DNA of 64,000 nucleotides from Steromphala cineraria (GCA_916613615.1 OU744727.1:22100777-22164776), one strand, 5' to 3'. Counted from the first letter of the stretch, positions 11,179-22,678 are shown. Made by a program: numbers and translations. Notes: generated by a model from the letters alone, not told the origin.

Positions 11179-11388
11179 ATTGAATACATCCAAGTTCAGA
11201 CCAAAGTCGTCTTCTGTTAGGCATGCAGTTGAAAAGCCATACTGATAGAATTTGATGCCACTCTCCCTGTCGAAGAACCCGGCCCAGTGCACGTGTATGT
11301 GTAGGTCCTGCTGGTAGTCCACCTCCTGCTGTCCATGAATCCCCTCGTGCACATGTCTGGGCAGGGGAGGACTCGAGTCTATCGTGAT
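11179..11388 (-). CDS. Exon 18: 'IDSSPP' plus 'RESGI' module exon
   Basis: Seventy codons, acceptor ATGCAG, donor GTAAGC, phase 0 in and out. Starts ITIDSSPPLPRHVHEG, later HVHWAGFFDRESGIKFYQYG. Carries the end of one module and the start of the next. Confidence 0.9.
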
Positions 11389-11618
11389 CTGCATGGCAAC
11401 GTATCGAAATTAGAAGACATCATATTCTTTACCAACTAAACGTGCATTGGTTAACTTTATTATTTTATTCAATAAAATATATATGGTTCTTCAGCTTCAT
11501 TAATTAAATTAATTTGATTTACAATTTATGTAATTCTTTAAAAAACAAACTCATGAATTTGTTGTAAATTCCGTTTTTACAGTTTATTTAAGAGGACAAT
11601 TTCAGATGTTTGAAATAC

Positions 11619-11855
11619 CTTAAAATCTTTAATGGTGGTAAGTTTCGCATGGTTAGTAGCAGTCACTTCGATGTGATAATCTGAATCATGAACTCCTTTA
11701 TATTTGTCAGTGAATATTCCTCCGTGAGGGCGAGTAGAGTCGACTAGAGGAGGTTTGACGTGGAAGTGTCTGTGGTAGCAGCCTGTAGCAGGTGTGCAGT
11801 AGCAGTTAGCTCCCCTGGCGGACTCTGCGTACCGAGCTGTGCACTCCTCAAGATC
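11619..11855 (-). CDS. Exon 17: Cys-rich insert in module
   Basis: Seventy-nine codons, acceptor TGTGCAG, donor GTATTT, phase 0 in and out. Begins DLEECTARYAESARGANC, with five cysteines in the first 30 residues, then DYHIEVTATNHAKL. The first 36 bases exist as a second copy in the upstream intron (11,910-11,945). Confidence 0.85.
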
Positions 11856-11909
11856 CTGCACACAACACCAGCATTTACTTATTTAACAGTGGCTAGAACT
11901 TAGTTAAGT

Positions 11910-11945
11910 GGACTCCGCATACCGAGCTGTGCACTCTTCAAGCTC
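11910..11945 (-). repeat. Single extra copy of the exon 17 5' edge in the upstream intron
   Basis: Thirty-six bases read ELEECTARYAES against DLEECTARYAES in exon 17, with the same GCAG acceptor and related intron flanks. Four differences were seen, all at third codon positions. Confidence 0.85.
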
Positions 11946-12192
11946 CTGCATACAACACCAACATGTTATTCTTAACAGTGACAATAACTTAGTGTGAGGA
12001 TAAGTTGAAAATTAGTAAGTTAAATTAGAAATTCAACAGTTTCAGAAAAATACATTCATTTGATATTAATGAAGTTTCCTCGAAATACTAGAACAATTAA
12101 GACCAACACTTCTTTATGATTCACGTAATGTTAATTGAAGTTAAGCCTGACAATTATCTCCCTTATAACCACAATATCCTTGAGTTCCTTAC

Positions 12193-12319
12193 ACGTGTTT
12201 CCCCTTGTGTGGTTAGGTGCTGGATTCCATGTATAACGTCCCCTTCTTCGAATCTGTCTCTTATCTTCCAGGAAATAGACTCTAGTCCACTATGCAAGTC
12301 ATACACGATCCATTCAAAG
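12193..12319 (-). CDS. Exon 16 of modular gene
   Basis: Forty-two codons, acceptor TTTCAG, donor GTAAGG, phase 2 in and 0 out. Contains FEWIVYDLHSGLESISWKI, equivalent to the Trp / 'SGI' strand of other modules. Confidence 0.85.
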
Positions 12320-12444
12320 CTGAAACAGTTTGACATGAATAGCTTTTAATAATTTCAATTGGTACATTAAATAAAAGATTACAATCATATGTGCTGCTGC
12401 AGTATTACTGATGGCTTTGCTACAGGACTGGAATTACTACTCAC

Positions 12445-12751
12445 ATCATGGCAGTGAGGTCCTCTAGCGAGTGGACACTGACGTTGAGTCGGTCTCCTTT
12501 GGTTAACCACAGATCGTCTATAATAGGGGGCGTGGTGTCAATGTGTACCGTTTTACTTTCCTCCATCATCCTGGACATCAGATCGAAGGCTCGAACCCAG
12601 AACCTGACAGTGTCACCGTCCACCAGACTCGGTGTTATTGTTTGAGACTGTCCTAAACCTTGACTGATGAATGCAGAGTCTGGTGGTGTAGACTCTATAG
12701 ACGATCCTCCGGAGTGATCAACCAGGAAGGCTGTGGATATCCTTACGATAC
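12445..12751 (-). CDS. Exon 15: module with 'HIDTTPP' signature
   Basis: Acceptor TGACAG, donor GTGAGT, phase 1 in and 2 out. Reads GIVRISTAFLVDHSGGSS, then VRFWVRAFDLMSR and VHIDTTPPIIDDLWL, the hallmark ending of one repeat module. Confidence 0.88.
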
Positions 12752-13332
12752 CTGTCACATTATGACATAATATTTATTACTGAAATACCTGCCCCATCAC
12801 AGGCACATACTGGCATGCATTAGAGTTATTGACACTTTTATCCAGCCCGCTGCAACATTTTCAGTAAGTGAAAATCAGATTGAAGAGGGGAAATAGCCAG
12901 TTCTAGTCAGATTATGTTATATGTCGCGGTGTGGTTGCCCATACTAAGAAATATTTTCAAGATTCACTGGGACCAAAGTACCTGACTAGGTTTTACTAAT
13001 AATGCATGGTGGAGATGGGACAGGGAGACACATCATCTTGCTATTCTCACCATCTTGAAACAACAAAGAATCGGAAACACTACTGACTTGAATATCTGAG
13101 ATTTGGAATGATTGTATGTTTTTCTCTCGACGTTGAATGTTTGAGAAAGAAGACAAACCTAGTCAGCCTCAACTCAACAATGGCTAAAATTACACGAACC
13201 CTCTGTAAGTGTGCGAAATTTCTTAAAGGTACAGGACAAAGTAAAACCAATGTAACCTTAAAAAAGATTGGTAGAGCCTATCTAGCCGTTTAAAAGGTTA
13301 TGGACATTCGTGTGAGTAAACAGTTGTTCTAC

Positions 13333-13681
13333 CTTGAACATTGTCAATTGCCTTCAGTGTCCTGTCTCCCTCCGAGTCGTCGTACAGTGAGCTGATCCCG
13401 CTGACAGAGTCCACAGACAGAAGCCATTTGTTGTTGTGGTGCAAGGTGTTGATGTATCTGTTGCTCCAGTCGAACCTCACGCTTGATGTGCTAGTCTGCC
13501 AGTCAGGAGCCTCTCTGGAGGCTGTACTCGCCCATAACTTGCTGTCTACACGTGTCGTCACTGATGATGATGGATCGTACATGACTATCCTTCGTGCACT
13601 CTTGTGGTTTCCAGCTTTGTCGTATGTAGAAAGGGTCAAAGAATAAACTCCAACACTGGACAGTGGATACCTCGCACTGAG
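13333..13681 (-). CDS. Exon 14 of modular gene
   Basis: Longest exon here (349 bases), acceptor TTTGCAG, donor GTAGAA, phase 0 in and 1 out. Contains GVYSLTLSTYDKAGN, a typical module strand, then SVRFDWSNRYIN and SVSGISSLYDDSEGD. Confidence 0.85.
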
Positions 13682-13918
13682 CTGCAAACATTTTGAGAAC
13701 ATGGTTATATGAAAAAGGAATTTCATAGATACTTATTGATTTTAGTGGATAAAATTTTGATAAAGGTTAACAATTCCGAAGAGTGACGAGTGGTAAAGGT
13801 GATACAAGTATGCACAATGAGAGTTTTTTTTTGCGTTATATGTGAGAGCATGATCTTCTATGGGAGTGGCACATGAGACGGAGTGTGAGAGTGCAGCATC
13901 TGCATGTAGTAGACGTAC

Positions 13919-14065
13919 CGTAGACGCATTCAGCGTGAGAGAACCAATGACAGCTCGCTCCTGGAGACTGCCATTAAGTGCATGCAGCTCGTGCACCTCC
14001 AACACGTACTTGTCTATCCCGGAGTCAGCGTCCTGCCAGCCGCTCCACCTCATCGACACATCACT
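13919..14065 (-). CDS. Exon 13: module with 'GWQDADSGI' signature
   Basis: Forty-nine codons, acceptor CTTCAG, donor GTACGT, phase 0 in and out. Contains MRWSGWQDADSGIDKYVLEV, the recurrent module signature also seen in exons 18, 21 and 36. Confidence 0.88.
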
Positions 14066-14362
14066 CTGAAGATACGGTACTTGATTATACAGGTCTCATT
14101 AACTTCCATTAAATCAGACTTTCCATTTCATAGTGTATGCAATTCATACGTTGTGTTTACTATCTGTTTAAGGCAAAGTATATGCTTTTATATGAACATA
14201 CAGAGAACACTAGGTACACTTCGTATAATAGATTTAATAATGCATTCATATTTGGATAGAGTACACGGATAGTTTTGGTTGTTTTAACTTAAAAACGAAA
14301 TGCATTTGTCTATACAAATAGATAAAGAACAACGTGGACACTTGTACCAATATAATTATATC

Positions 14363-14407
14363 AAAAGTGAAGATGAGTAACTATACTGACTGTTGTGAAG
14401 AGGTCGT
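14363..14407 (-). repeat. Extra copy of the exon 12 3' edge in the downstream intron
   Basis: Contains ACGACCTCTTCACAACA followed by GTCAGTA and a CTCATCTTCACTT stretch, matching the exon 12 donor edge and first intron bases at 14,620-14,665. The wider flanks (about 14,290-14,400) are a diverged copy of 14,540-14,640. Confidence 0.75.
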
Positions 14408-14647
14408 GGTCATTGTGTTATAGATCATTTTAAGTCTAAGTAGATAGTTGCGTTTGAATGTACAAAGAAAAATAGGTACTCTTCTTACAATAATAATTTT
14501 TTAAGAAAGTGTACACATTTCTTGTTTGCTTTTAAAATGTTGCTTTGTTTATTTAAAATCAAAATGGATTTGTTTCTACAGCTAGATAAGGAACTCTTCA
14601 CTTCTAACAGTAGTCATCAGAAGTGAAGATGAGCATTGTGTACTGAC

Positions 14648-14852
14648 TGTTGTGAAGAGGTCGTCCCCAGTCAGCATGCTGTCTAAACACTCAGGTGTGT
14701 TAGTGCAGTGGTAGGGATTGTACAGATCAACAGACAGAGTGAAGCTGTGGACCTGGGAGTTACCATTGTAATAGTGGACAGACTCCTTCTTACTCTCCAG
14801 GTTCAGCGCAACCACTTTCCCCCCATTACTCGCCTCAAATCTCAACTCGATG
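14648..14852 (-). CDS. Exon 12 of modular gene
   Basis: Sixty-eight codons, acceptor TTCCAG, donor GTCAGT, phase 2 in and 0 out. Reads IELRFEASNGGKVVALNLES, then YNPYHCTNTPECLDS. A partial copy of its donor edge lies about 250 bases downstream in the intron. Confidence 0.85.
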
Positions 14853-15149
14853 CTGGAAATGACAAACATGTCAACGATGTGTTATAATGAAATATCAATA
14901 TATATTAGAAAGAAATCGTAAATTATCAAAGATTCAGAAGGGGGCAACGTCTTCTTTAGTTCGGTTTTAATGGAAACCGCCAGAATATTTTAATCATTCA
15001 CTGTACCAACCGTTGTTATATGAAAATCCGTAAATATGTAAAAAGCATTGACTATGATCAATTATTTAAGCAGCTTACATAGTTGGAGTAAAGAAGGTGG
15101 CGTATATGAATTACAGACAGACAGATACTTTGCCCAGACCTCTGGCCAT

Positions 15150-15711
15150 TTACATAACGTTGTTATACATAACGTTGTTCGGCATCAGTTCATCCCAAAT
15201 GCACAGACTACAGAAAATGCAAAATAAAGCCGCAAGATTGATCAAGCTCACCAGTACTCGCTCCCACATCTCTCCAGTCTTGAACTCTCTACACTGGCTC
15301 CGTATCAAGGAACGGATTGAATTCAAGACTCTCTGCCTGACATATCAGTCTTTCTATAAAGCAGGCCCCTCCTACCTACAGGACCTCATATGCCACTATG
15401 CTCCAGACAGGACTCTTCGTTCTTCACAACAATTACTCTTAACTGTACCAAACTTTAATTTGAAATTCTTTGGAGCAAGATCATTCCCATATGCTGCTGC
15501 TTCCCTGTGGAATGCTCTTCCTGTGGACTTAAAACAATCTCCCTCTCTAAATTCCTTCAAAGCACGCCTCAAGACCCACCTTTTTCTAAGATACAAATAA
15601 CTTTTCAGCCATCTGTTTGTTTCTCCTCGACCTTGTACATAGTTTTATTTATGCTCAGGAAGCGCTTTGAGCATGGTCATGTGCCGTGGAACCAGCGCTA
15701 AACAAATAGCT

Positions 15712-15752
<41 letters not shown>

Positions 15753-15766
15753 TTACTACTACTACA
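15150..15766 (+). mobile_element. 5'-truncated CR1/L2-type LINE with (TAC)n tail
   Basis: Open frame to 15,600 reads MQNKAARLIKLTSTRSHISP, PVLNSLHWLRIKERIEFK, YAPDRTLRSS, SFPYAAASLWNALPVDLK and ends KTHLFLRYK. This is the familiar C-terminal tail after the reverse transcriptase of CR1/L2-like non-LTR elements. A short 3' UTR with GCGCTTTGAGC is followed by a TAC microsatellite (15,707-15,766), usual for this clade. Antisense to the host gene, ending about 14 bases from the exon 11 donor. The 5' limit is uncertain. Confidence 0.85.
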
Positions 15767-15780
15767 ATACAATTACATAC

Positions 15781-15916
15781 GAGTCCAGGTGCTGGAGTGG
15801 GAGTGGCAGTAAGGTGGAGGGGGTGATGCTGTCTGTACAGGTGTACAAGTCTGTGTCTGGTCTGTCTCTACTCGCTCTACTACACGTTATCGTTTCTGTC
15901 TTTACAGTACTTCCTC
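15781..15916 (-). CDS. Exon 11 of modular gene
   Basis: Acceptor TTGCAG, donor GTATGT, phase 1 in and 2 out. Contains TETITCSRASRDRPDTD and YTCTDSITPSTL. A LINE fragment with a (TAC)n tail ends only about 14 bases downstream of its donor. Confidence 0.75.
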
Positions 15917-16004
15917 CTGCAATACACAAACATACAGGTTATTAGGCTTCACCACAACTGCGTGTGCATTTAAACAGTTCGAACTCTTTGTTGAACTAAC
16001 TAAC

Positions 16005-16261
16005 CTCTTTTCACATCAACCACGACAGAAGCACCAGTGATGCCAACACTGAAATCCTTTATAAAAGGATGTTTATCCGGGGGTTTCACACTCATCTTGT
16101 ACACTGCTCGCAAGTCATACTGCACAGTTGAAGGGGAGATGATGTTGGTCCAACTCCTGTCCTGGGGAGATCCACTGTCACATCTGAGGGAGCTTCAACT
16201 GTATCTCCGTTACTCGCCGTTAACCGCAGCATGTTGAAACCTATCGTGGGTCTCTCTGTCA
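16005..16261 (-). CDS. Exon 10: start of modular region, with a 1-base frame break
   Basis: Acceptor TTCACAG and donor GTTAGT are good, phase 1 in and 1 out, but the length (257) is one base short. The 5' half reads TERPTIGFNMLRLTASNGD in one frame; the 3' half reads SWTNIISPSTVQYDLRAVY and continues to DVKR in the next. The break lies near 16,170-16,180. Either an assembly error or a true frameshift. Confidence 0.75.
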
Positions 16262-16749
16262 CTGTGAACATGAATACATGAGATACATAAAATAACTCTT
16301 TCTCTTTCTTGAAGGTATCAGAATGAGGACATTGTATGGTCATATTGATCTTCAAAAGTTAATTGGTTCTCAATGCGATTCCAGGTGATCATGATGATAA
16401 TGGTATAGTGACTTGAATTCAATTTGGAGCAATACTGAACAAAAGTGATAAGAAGAAGTAACTACCATATTTTCTTCGTTCTAATGTAAAGCACTAGGAG
16501 CGCATGTCTCACTTCACGACTCACAAACTTCACGACTCGCAACTTTAAAGCTATGTAAGTAACTTTTACAAACAGGGTTCATGTTTTGGGTGATTTAATA
16601 TCAAAAACAACCTGAGCCGACCATACGTCGGGTCATTGTAGAAAAGAAATGAAGCCTTTGACTCAAATGAGGAAATGTTATATAAAAAAACTATCTTAGG
16701 TGTGATTAGATGCAGTGACGCTTTAGGTTTAAAGTATTGGAAGCCCTAC

Positions 16750-16872
16750 TTGTTTGACAACTTTGTTTGTTGTCCCTGGAGAAGCCAGTGGAGCACGCGC
16801 AGCTGGAAGCCAGTTCCTGTGGACAGGTGCCCGGGTAACAGTAGGTACTGTCTGATCGCCAGGAGCACGCCT
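16750..16872 (-). CDS. Exon 9: EGF-like block, part 3; source of the large satellite
   Basis: Forty codons, phase 1 in and out; acceptor GTTACAG, donor GTAGGG. Reads ACSWRSDSTYCYPGTC, later SCACSTGFSRDN. 'C.CSTGF' is EGF-like. Its first 35 bases plus 55 bases of upstream intron are the unit of the array at 16,873-22,676, so its acceptor competes with dozens of near-identical ones. Confidence 0.85.
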
Positions 16873-17143
16873 CTGTAACATAAACCATCATCACACTTCC
16901 ACTCAACCTATAACTAACATTAGGAATACAGTAAGTGCTGTCTGATCGCCAGGAGCGCGCCTCTGTAACATAAACAATCATCACACTTCCACTCCATCTA
17001 AAACTAACATTAGGAATGCAGTAGGTGCTGTCTGATCGCCAGGAGCACGCCCTGTAACATAAACTATCATCACACTTCCACTCAACCTATAACTAACATT
17101 AGGAATACAGTAGGTGTTGTCTGATCGCCAGGAGAAAGCCTCT

Positions 17144-17355
17144 TTCAATTCAATTTGTTTATTCAAGGAAGTGTAGGCCTTCCAGCCCATATTTCACAAT
17201 AAATAAATATATACAACCTGAGTCATGCCAACAAAAGCAAACACTATGATACATGAATACAGTTTCATAATATATTATATTCATGAGAAACATAGAAAAG
17301 CAATATTATGTTGAAAACACATCTTAAATATATATTCTAAAATCATACATAAAAG
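17144..17355 (-). mobile_element. 212-bp retroelement-like insert in satellite (copy 1)
   Basis: Flanked by the 10-bp duplication GAAAGCCTCT. On the minus strand it ends CTTGAATAAACAAATTGAA with a short ATTGAA repeat tail, like the 3' end of a non-LTR element or SINE. Interrupts one satellite unit. Confidence 0.7.
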
Positions 17356-20300
17356 GAAAGCCTCTTAACATAAACCATCATCACACTTCCACTCAACCTA
17401 TAACTAACAGTAGGAATACAGTAGGTGCTGTCTCATCGACAGGAGAAAGCCTCTTAACATAAACCATCATCCCACTTCCACTCAGCCTGTAACTAACATT
17501 AGGAATACAGTAGGTGCTGTCTGATCGCCAGGAGAAAGCCTCTTAACATAAACCATCATCACGCTTCCCCTAAACCTGTAACTAACAATAGGGATACAGT
17601 AGGTGCTGTCTGATCGCCAGGAGAAAACCTTTTAACATAAACCATCATCACGCTTCCCCTAAACATATAACGAACACTAGGGATACAGTAGGTGCTGTCT
17701 GTTCGCCAGGAGCACGCCTCTTAACATAAACCATCATCACACTTCCACTCAACCTATAACTAACATTAGGAATACAGTAGGTGCTGTCTGATCGTCAGGA
17801 ACACGCCTCTTAACATAAACCATCATCCCACTTCCACTCAACCTATAACTAACATAAGGAATACAGTAGGTGCTGTCTGATCGCCAGGAGCACGCCTCTG
17901 TAACATAAACCATCATCCCACTTCCACTTAACCTATAACTAGCATTAGGAATACAGTAGGTGCTGTCTGATCGCCAGGAGCACGCCTCTGTAACATAAAT
18001 CATCATCACACTTCCACTCAACCTATAACTAACACTAGGAATACAGTAAGTGCTGTCTGATCGCCAGGAGAAAGCCTCTGTAACATAAAACCATCATCCC
18101 ACTTCCACTCAACCTAAAACTAGAACTAGGAACACAGTAGGTGCTGTCTGATCGCCAGGAGAAAGCCTCTGTAACATAAAACCATCATCCCACTTCCACT
18201 CAACCTATAACTAACACTAGGAATACAGTAGGTGCTGTCTGATCGCCAGGAGCACGCCTCTGTAACATAAATCATCATCACACTTCCACTCAACCTATAA
18301 CTAACATAAGGAATACAGTATGTGCTGTCTGATCGCCAGGAGCACGCCTCTGTAACATAAATCATCATCACACTTCCACTCAACCTATAACTAACATAAG
18401 GGATACAGTAGGTGCTGTCTGATCGCCAGAAGCACGCCTCTGTAACATAAAACCATCATCCCACTTCCACTCAACCTAAAACTAGAACTAGGAACACAGT
18501 AGGTGCTGTCTGATCGCCAGGAGCACGCCTTTGAAACATAAACCATCATCACACTTCCACTCAACCTATAACTAACACTAGGAATACAGTAGGTGCTGTC
18601 TGATCGCCAGGAGAAAGCCTCTTAACATAAACCATCATCACGCTTCCCCTAAACCTATAACTAACACTAGGGATACAGTAGGTGCTGTCTGATCGCCAGG
18701 AGCACGCCTCTTAACATAAACCATCATCACACTTCCACTCAACCTATAACTAACACTAGGGATACAGTAGGTGCTGTCTGATCGCCAGGAGCACGCCTCT
18801 TAACATAAACCATCATAACACTTCCACTCAACCTATAACTAACACTAGGAATACAGTAGGTGCTGTCTGATCGCCGGGAGCACGCCTCTGTAACATCAAC
18901 CATCATCACACTTCCACTCAACCTATAACTAACATTAGGAATACAGTAGGTGCTGTCTGATCGCCAGGAACACGCCTCTTAACATAAACCATCATCACAC
19001 TTCCTCTCAATCTATAACTAACATTAGGAATACAGTAGTTGCTGTCTGATCGCCAGGAGAAAGCCTCTTGACATAAACCATCATCACACTTCCACTCAAC
19101 CTATAACTAATATTAGGAATACAGTAATTGCTGTTTGATTACCAGGAGCACGCCTCTGTAACATAAACCATCATCACACTTCCACTCAACCTATAACTAA
19201 CTTTATGAATACAGTAGGTGCTGTCTGATCGCCAGGAGCACGCCTCTGTAACATGAACCATCACCACACTTCGTCTCAACCTATAACTAACATTAGCAAT
19301 ACAGTAGGTGCTGTCGGATCGCCAGGAGCACGCCTCTTAACATGAACCATCATCCCACTTCCACTCAACCTAAAACTAGAACTAGGAACACAGTAGGTGC
19401 TGTCTGATCGCCAGGAGCACGCCTTTGAAACATAAACCATCATCACACTTCCACTCAACCTATAACTAACACTAGGAATACAGTAGGTGCTGTCTGATCG
19501 CCAGGAGAAAGCCTCTTAACATAAACCATCATCACGCTTCCCCTAAACCTATAACTAACACTAGGGATACAGTAGGTGCTGTCTGATCGCCAGGAGCATG
19601 CCTCTTAACATAAACCATCATCACACTTCCACTCAACCTATAACTAACACTAGGGATACAGTAGGTGCTGTCTGATCGCCAGGAGCACGCATCTTAACAT
19701 AAACCATCATCCCGCTTCCACTCAACCTATAACTAACATTAGGAATACAGTAGGTGCTGTCTGATCGCCAGGAGCACGCCTCTGTAACATCAACCATCAT
19801 CACACTTCCACTCAACCTATAACTAACATTAGGAATACAGTAGGTGCTGTCTGATCGCCAGGAACACGCCTCTTAACATAAACCATCATCACACTTCCTC
19901 TCAATCTATAACTAACATTAGGAATACAGTAGTTGCTGTCTGATCGCCAGGAGAAAGCCTCTTAACATAAACCATCATCACACTTCCACTCAACCTATAA
20001 CTAACATTAGGAATACAGTAATTGCTGTTTGATTACCAGGAGCACGCCTCTGTAACATAAACCATCATCACACTTCCACTCAACCTATAACTAACTTTAT
20101 GAATACAGTAGGTGCTGTCTGATCGCCAGGAGCACGCCTCTGTAACATGAACCATCACCACACTTCCTCTCAACCTATAACTAACATTAGCAATACAGTA
20201 GGTGCTGTCGGATCGCCAGGAGCACGCCTCTTAACATAAACCATCATCCCACTTCCTCTCAACCTATAACTAGCAATAGGAATACAGTAAGTGCTGTCTG

Positions 20301-21843
20301 ATCGCCAGGAGCACGCCTTTGAAACATAAACCATCATCACACTTCCACTCAACCTATAACTAACATTAGGAATACAGTAGGTGCTGTCTGATCGCAAGGA
20401 GCACGCCTCTGTAACATAAACCATCATCCCACTTCCACTCAACCTATAACTAGCAATAGGAATACAGTAGGTGCTGTCTGATCGCCAGGAACACGCCTCT
20501 GTAACAAAAACAATCATCCCACTTCCACTCAACCTATAACTAGCAATAGGAATACAGTAGGTGCTGTCTGATCGCCAGGAGCACGCCTCTGTAACATAAA
20601 CCATCATCACACTTCCACTCAACCTATAACTAACTTTATGAATACAGTAGGTGCTGTCTGATCGCCAGGAGCACGCCTCTGTAACATGAACCATCACCAC
20701 ACTTCCTCTCAACCTATAACTAACATTAGCAATACAGTAGGTGCTGTCGGATCGCCAGGAGCACGCCTCTTAACATGAACCATCATCCCACTTCCACTCA
20801 ACCTAAAACTAGAACTAGGAACACAGTAGGTGCTGTCTGATCGCCAGGAGCACGCCTTTGAAACATAAACCATCATCACACTTCCACTCAACCTATAACT
20901 AACACTAGGAATACAGTAGGTGCTGTCTGATCGCCAGGAGAAAGCCTCTTAACATAAACCATCATCACGCTTCCCCTAAACCTATAACTAACACTAGGGA
21001 TACAGTAGGTGCTGTCTGATCGCCAGGAGCATGCCTCTTAACATAAACCATCATCACACTTCCACTCAACCTATAACTAACACTAGGGATACAGTAGGTG
21101 CTGTCTGATCGCCAGGAGCACGCATCTTAACATAAACCATCATCCCGCTTCCACTCAACCTATAACTAACATTAGGAATACAGTAGGTGCTGTCTGATCG
21201 CCAGGAGCACGCCTCTGTAACATCAACCATCATCACACTTCCACTCAACCTATAACTAACATTAGGAATACAGTAGGTGCTGTCTGATCGCCAGGAGAAA
21301 GCCTCTTAACATAAACCATCATCACACTTCCACTCAACCTATAACTAACATTAGGAATACAGTAATTGCTGTTTGATTACCAGGAGCACGCCTCTGTAAC
21401 ATAAACCATCATCACACTTCCACTCAACCTATAACTAACTTTATGAATACAGTAGGTGCTGTCTGATCGCCAGGAGCACGCCTCTGTAACATGAACCATC
21501 ACCACACTTCCTCTCAACCTATAACTAACATTAGCAATACAGTAGGTGCTGTCGGATCGCCAGGAGCACGCCTCTTAACATAAACCATCATCACACTTCC
21601 ACTCAACCTATAACTAACACTAGGGATACAGTAGGTGCTGTCTGATCGCCAGGAGCGCGCCTCTGTAACATAAACAATCATCACACTTCCACTCCATCTA
21701 AAACTAACATTAGGAATGCAGTAGGTGCTGTCTGATCGCCAGGAGCACGCCCTGTAACATAAACTATCATCACACTTCCACTCAACCTATAACTAACATT
21801 AGGAATACAGTAGGTGTTGTCTGATCGCCAGGAGAAAGCCTCT

Positions 21844-22055
21844 TTCAATTCAATTTGTTTATTCAAGGAAGTGTAGGCCTTCCAGCCCATATTTCACAAT
21901 AAATAAATATATACAACCTGAGTCATGCCAACAAAAGCAAACACTATGATACATGAATACAGTTTCATAATATATTATATTCATGAGAAACATAGAAAAG
22001 CAATATTATGTTGAAAACACATCTTAAATATATATTCTAAAATCATACATAAAAG
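21844..22055 (-). mobile_element. 212-bp retroelement-like insert in satellite (copy 2)
   Basis: Looks identical to the copy at 17,144-17,355, including the GAAAGCCTCT duplication and neighbouring unit variants, so it arose by segmental copying of the array and not by a second insertion. Confidence 0.8.
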
Positions 22056-22678
22056 GAAAGCCTCTTAACATAAACCATCATCACACTTCCACTCAACCTA
22101 TAACTAACATTAGCAATACAGTAGGTGCTGTCTGATCGCCAGGAGCACGCCTCTGTAACATAAACCATCATCCCACTTCCACTCAACCTATAACTAGCAA
22201 TAGGAATACAGTAGGTGCTGTCTGATCGCCAGGAACACGCCTCTGTAACAAAAACAATCATCCCACTTCCACTCAACCTATAACTAGCAATAGGAATACA
22301 GTAGGTGCTGTCTGATCGCCAGGAGCACGCCTCTGTAACATAAACCAGCATCACACTTCCAATCAACCTATAACTAGCAATAGGAATACAGTAGGTGCTG
22401 TCTGATCGCCAGGAACACGCCTCTTAACATAGACCATCATCACACTTCCACTCAACCTATAACTAACATTAGGAATACAGTAGGTGCTGTCTGATCGCCA
22501 GGAGCACGCCTCTGTAACATAAACCATCATCACACTTCCCCTCAACCTATAACTAACATTAGGAATACAGTAGGTGCTGTCTGATCGCCAGGTTCACGCC
22601 TCTGTAACATAAACCATCATCACACTTCCACTCAACCTATAACTAGCACACAGTGGGTGCTGTCTGTAACATAAATTA

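Larger units (their letters stand above)
16873..22676 (-). repeat. Acceptor-edge satellite (89-90 bp unit, about 60 copies of exon 9 start)
   Basis: Unit = first 35 bases of exon 9 (AGGCGTGCTCCTGGCGATCA...) plus 55 bases of preceding intron ending TTATGTTACAG. The consensus is 90 bp; a common 89-bp variant has TTAAG instead of TTACAG, losing one base. Higher-order copies: 19.2-19.9 kb recurs 1,433 bp away at 20.6-21.3 kb, and 16.94-17.36 kb recurs 4,700 bp away at 21.64-22.06 kb. Two copies of a 212-bp insert interrupt it. Lies in the intron between exons 8 and 9. Confidence 0.95.

Noticed and set aside
16855..22676. CRISPR-like regular repeats
   Set aside because: Units are contiguous 89-90-bp tandem copies of an intron-exon edge in a eukaryotic gene, with no unique spacers.
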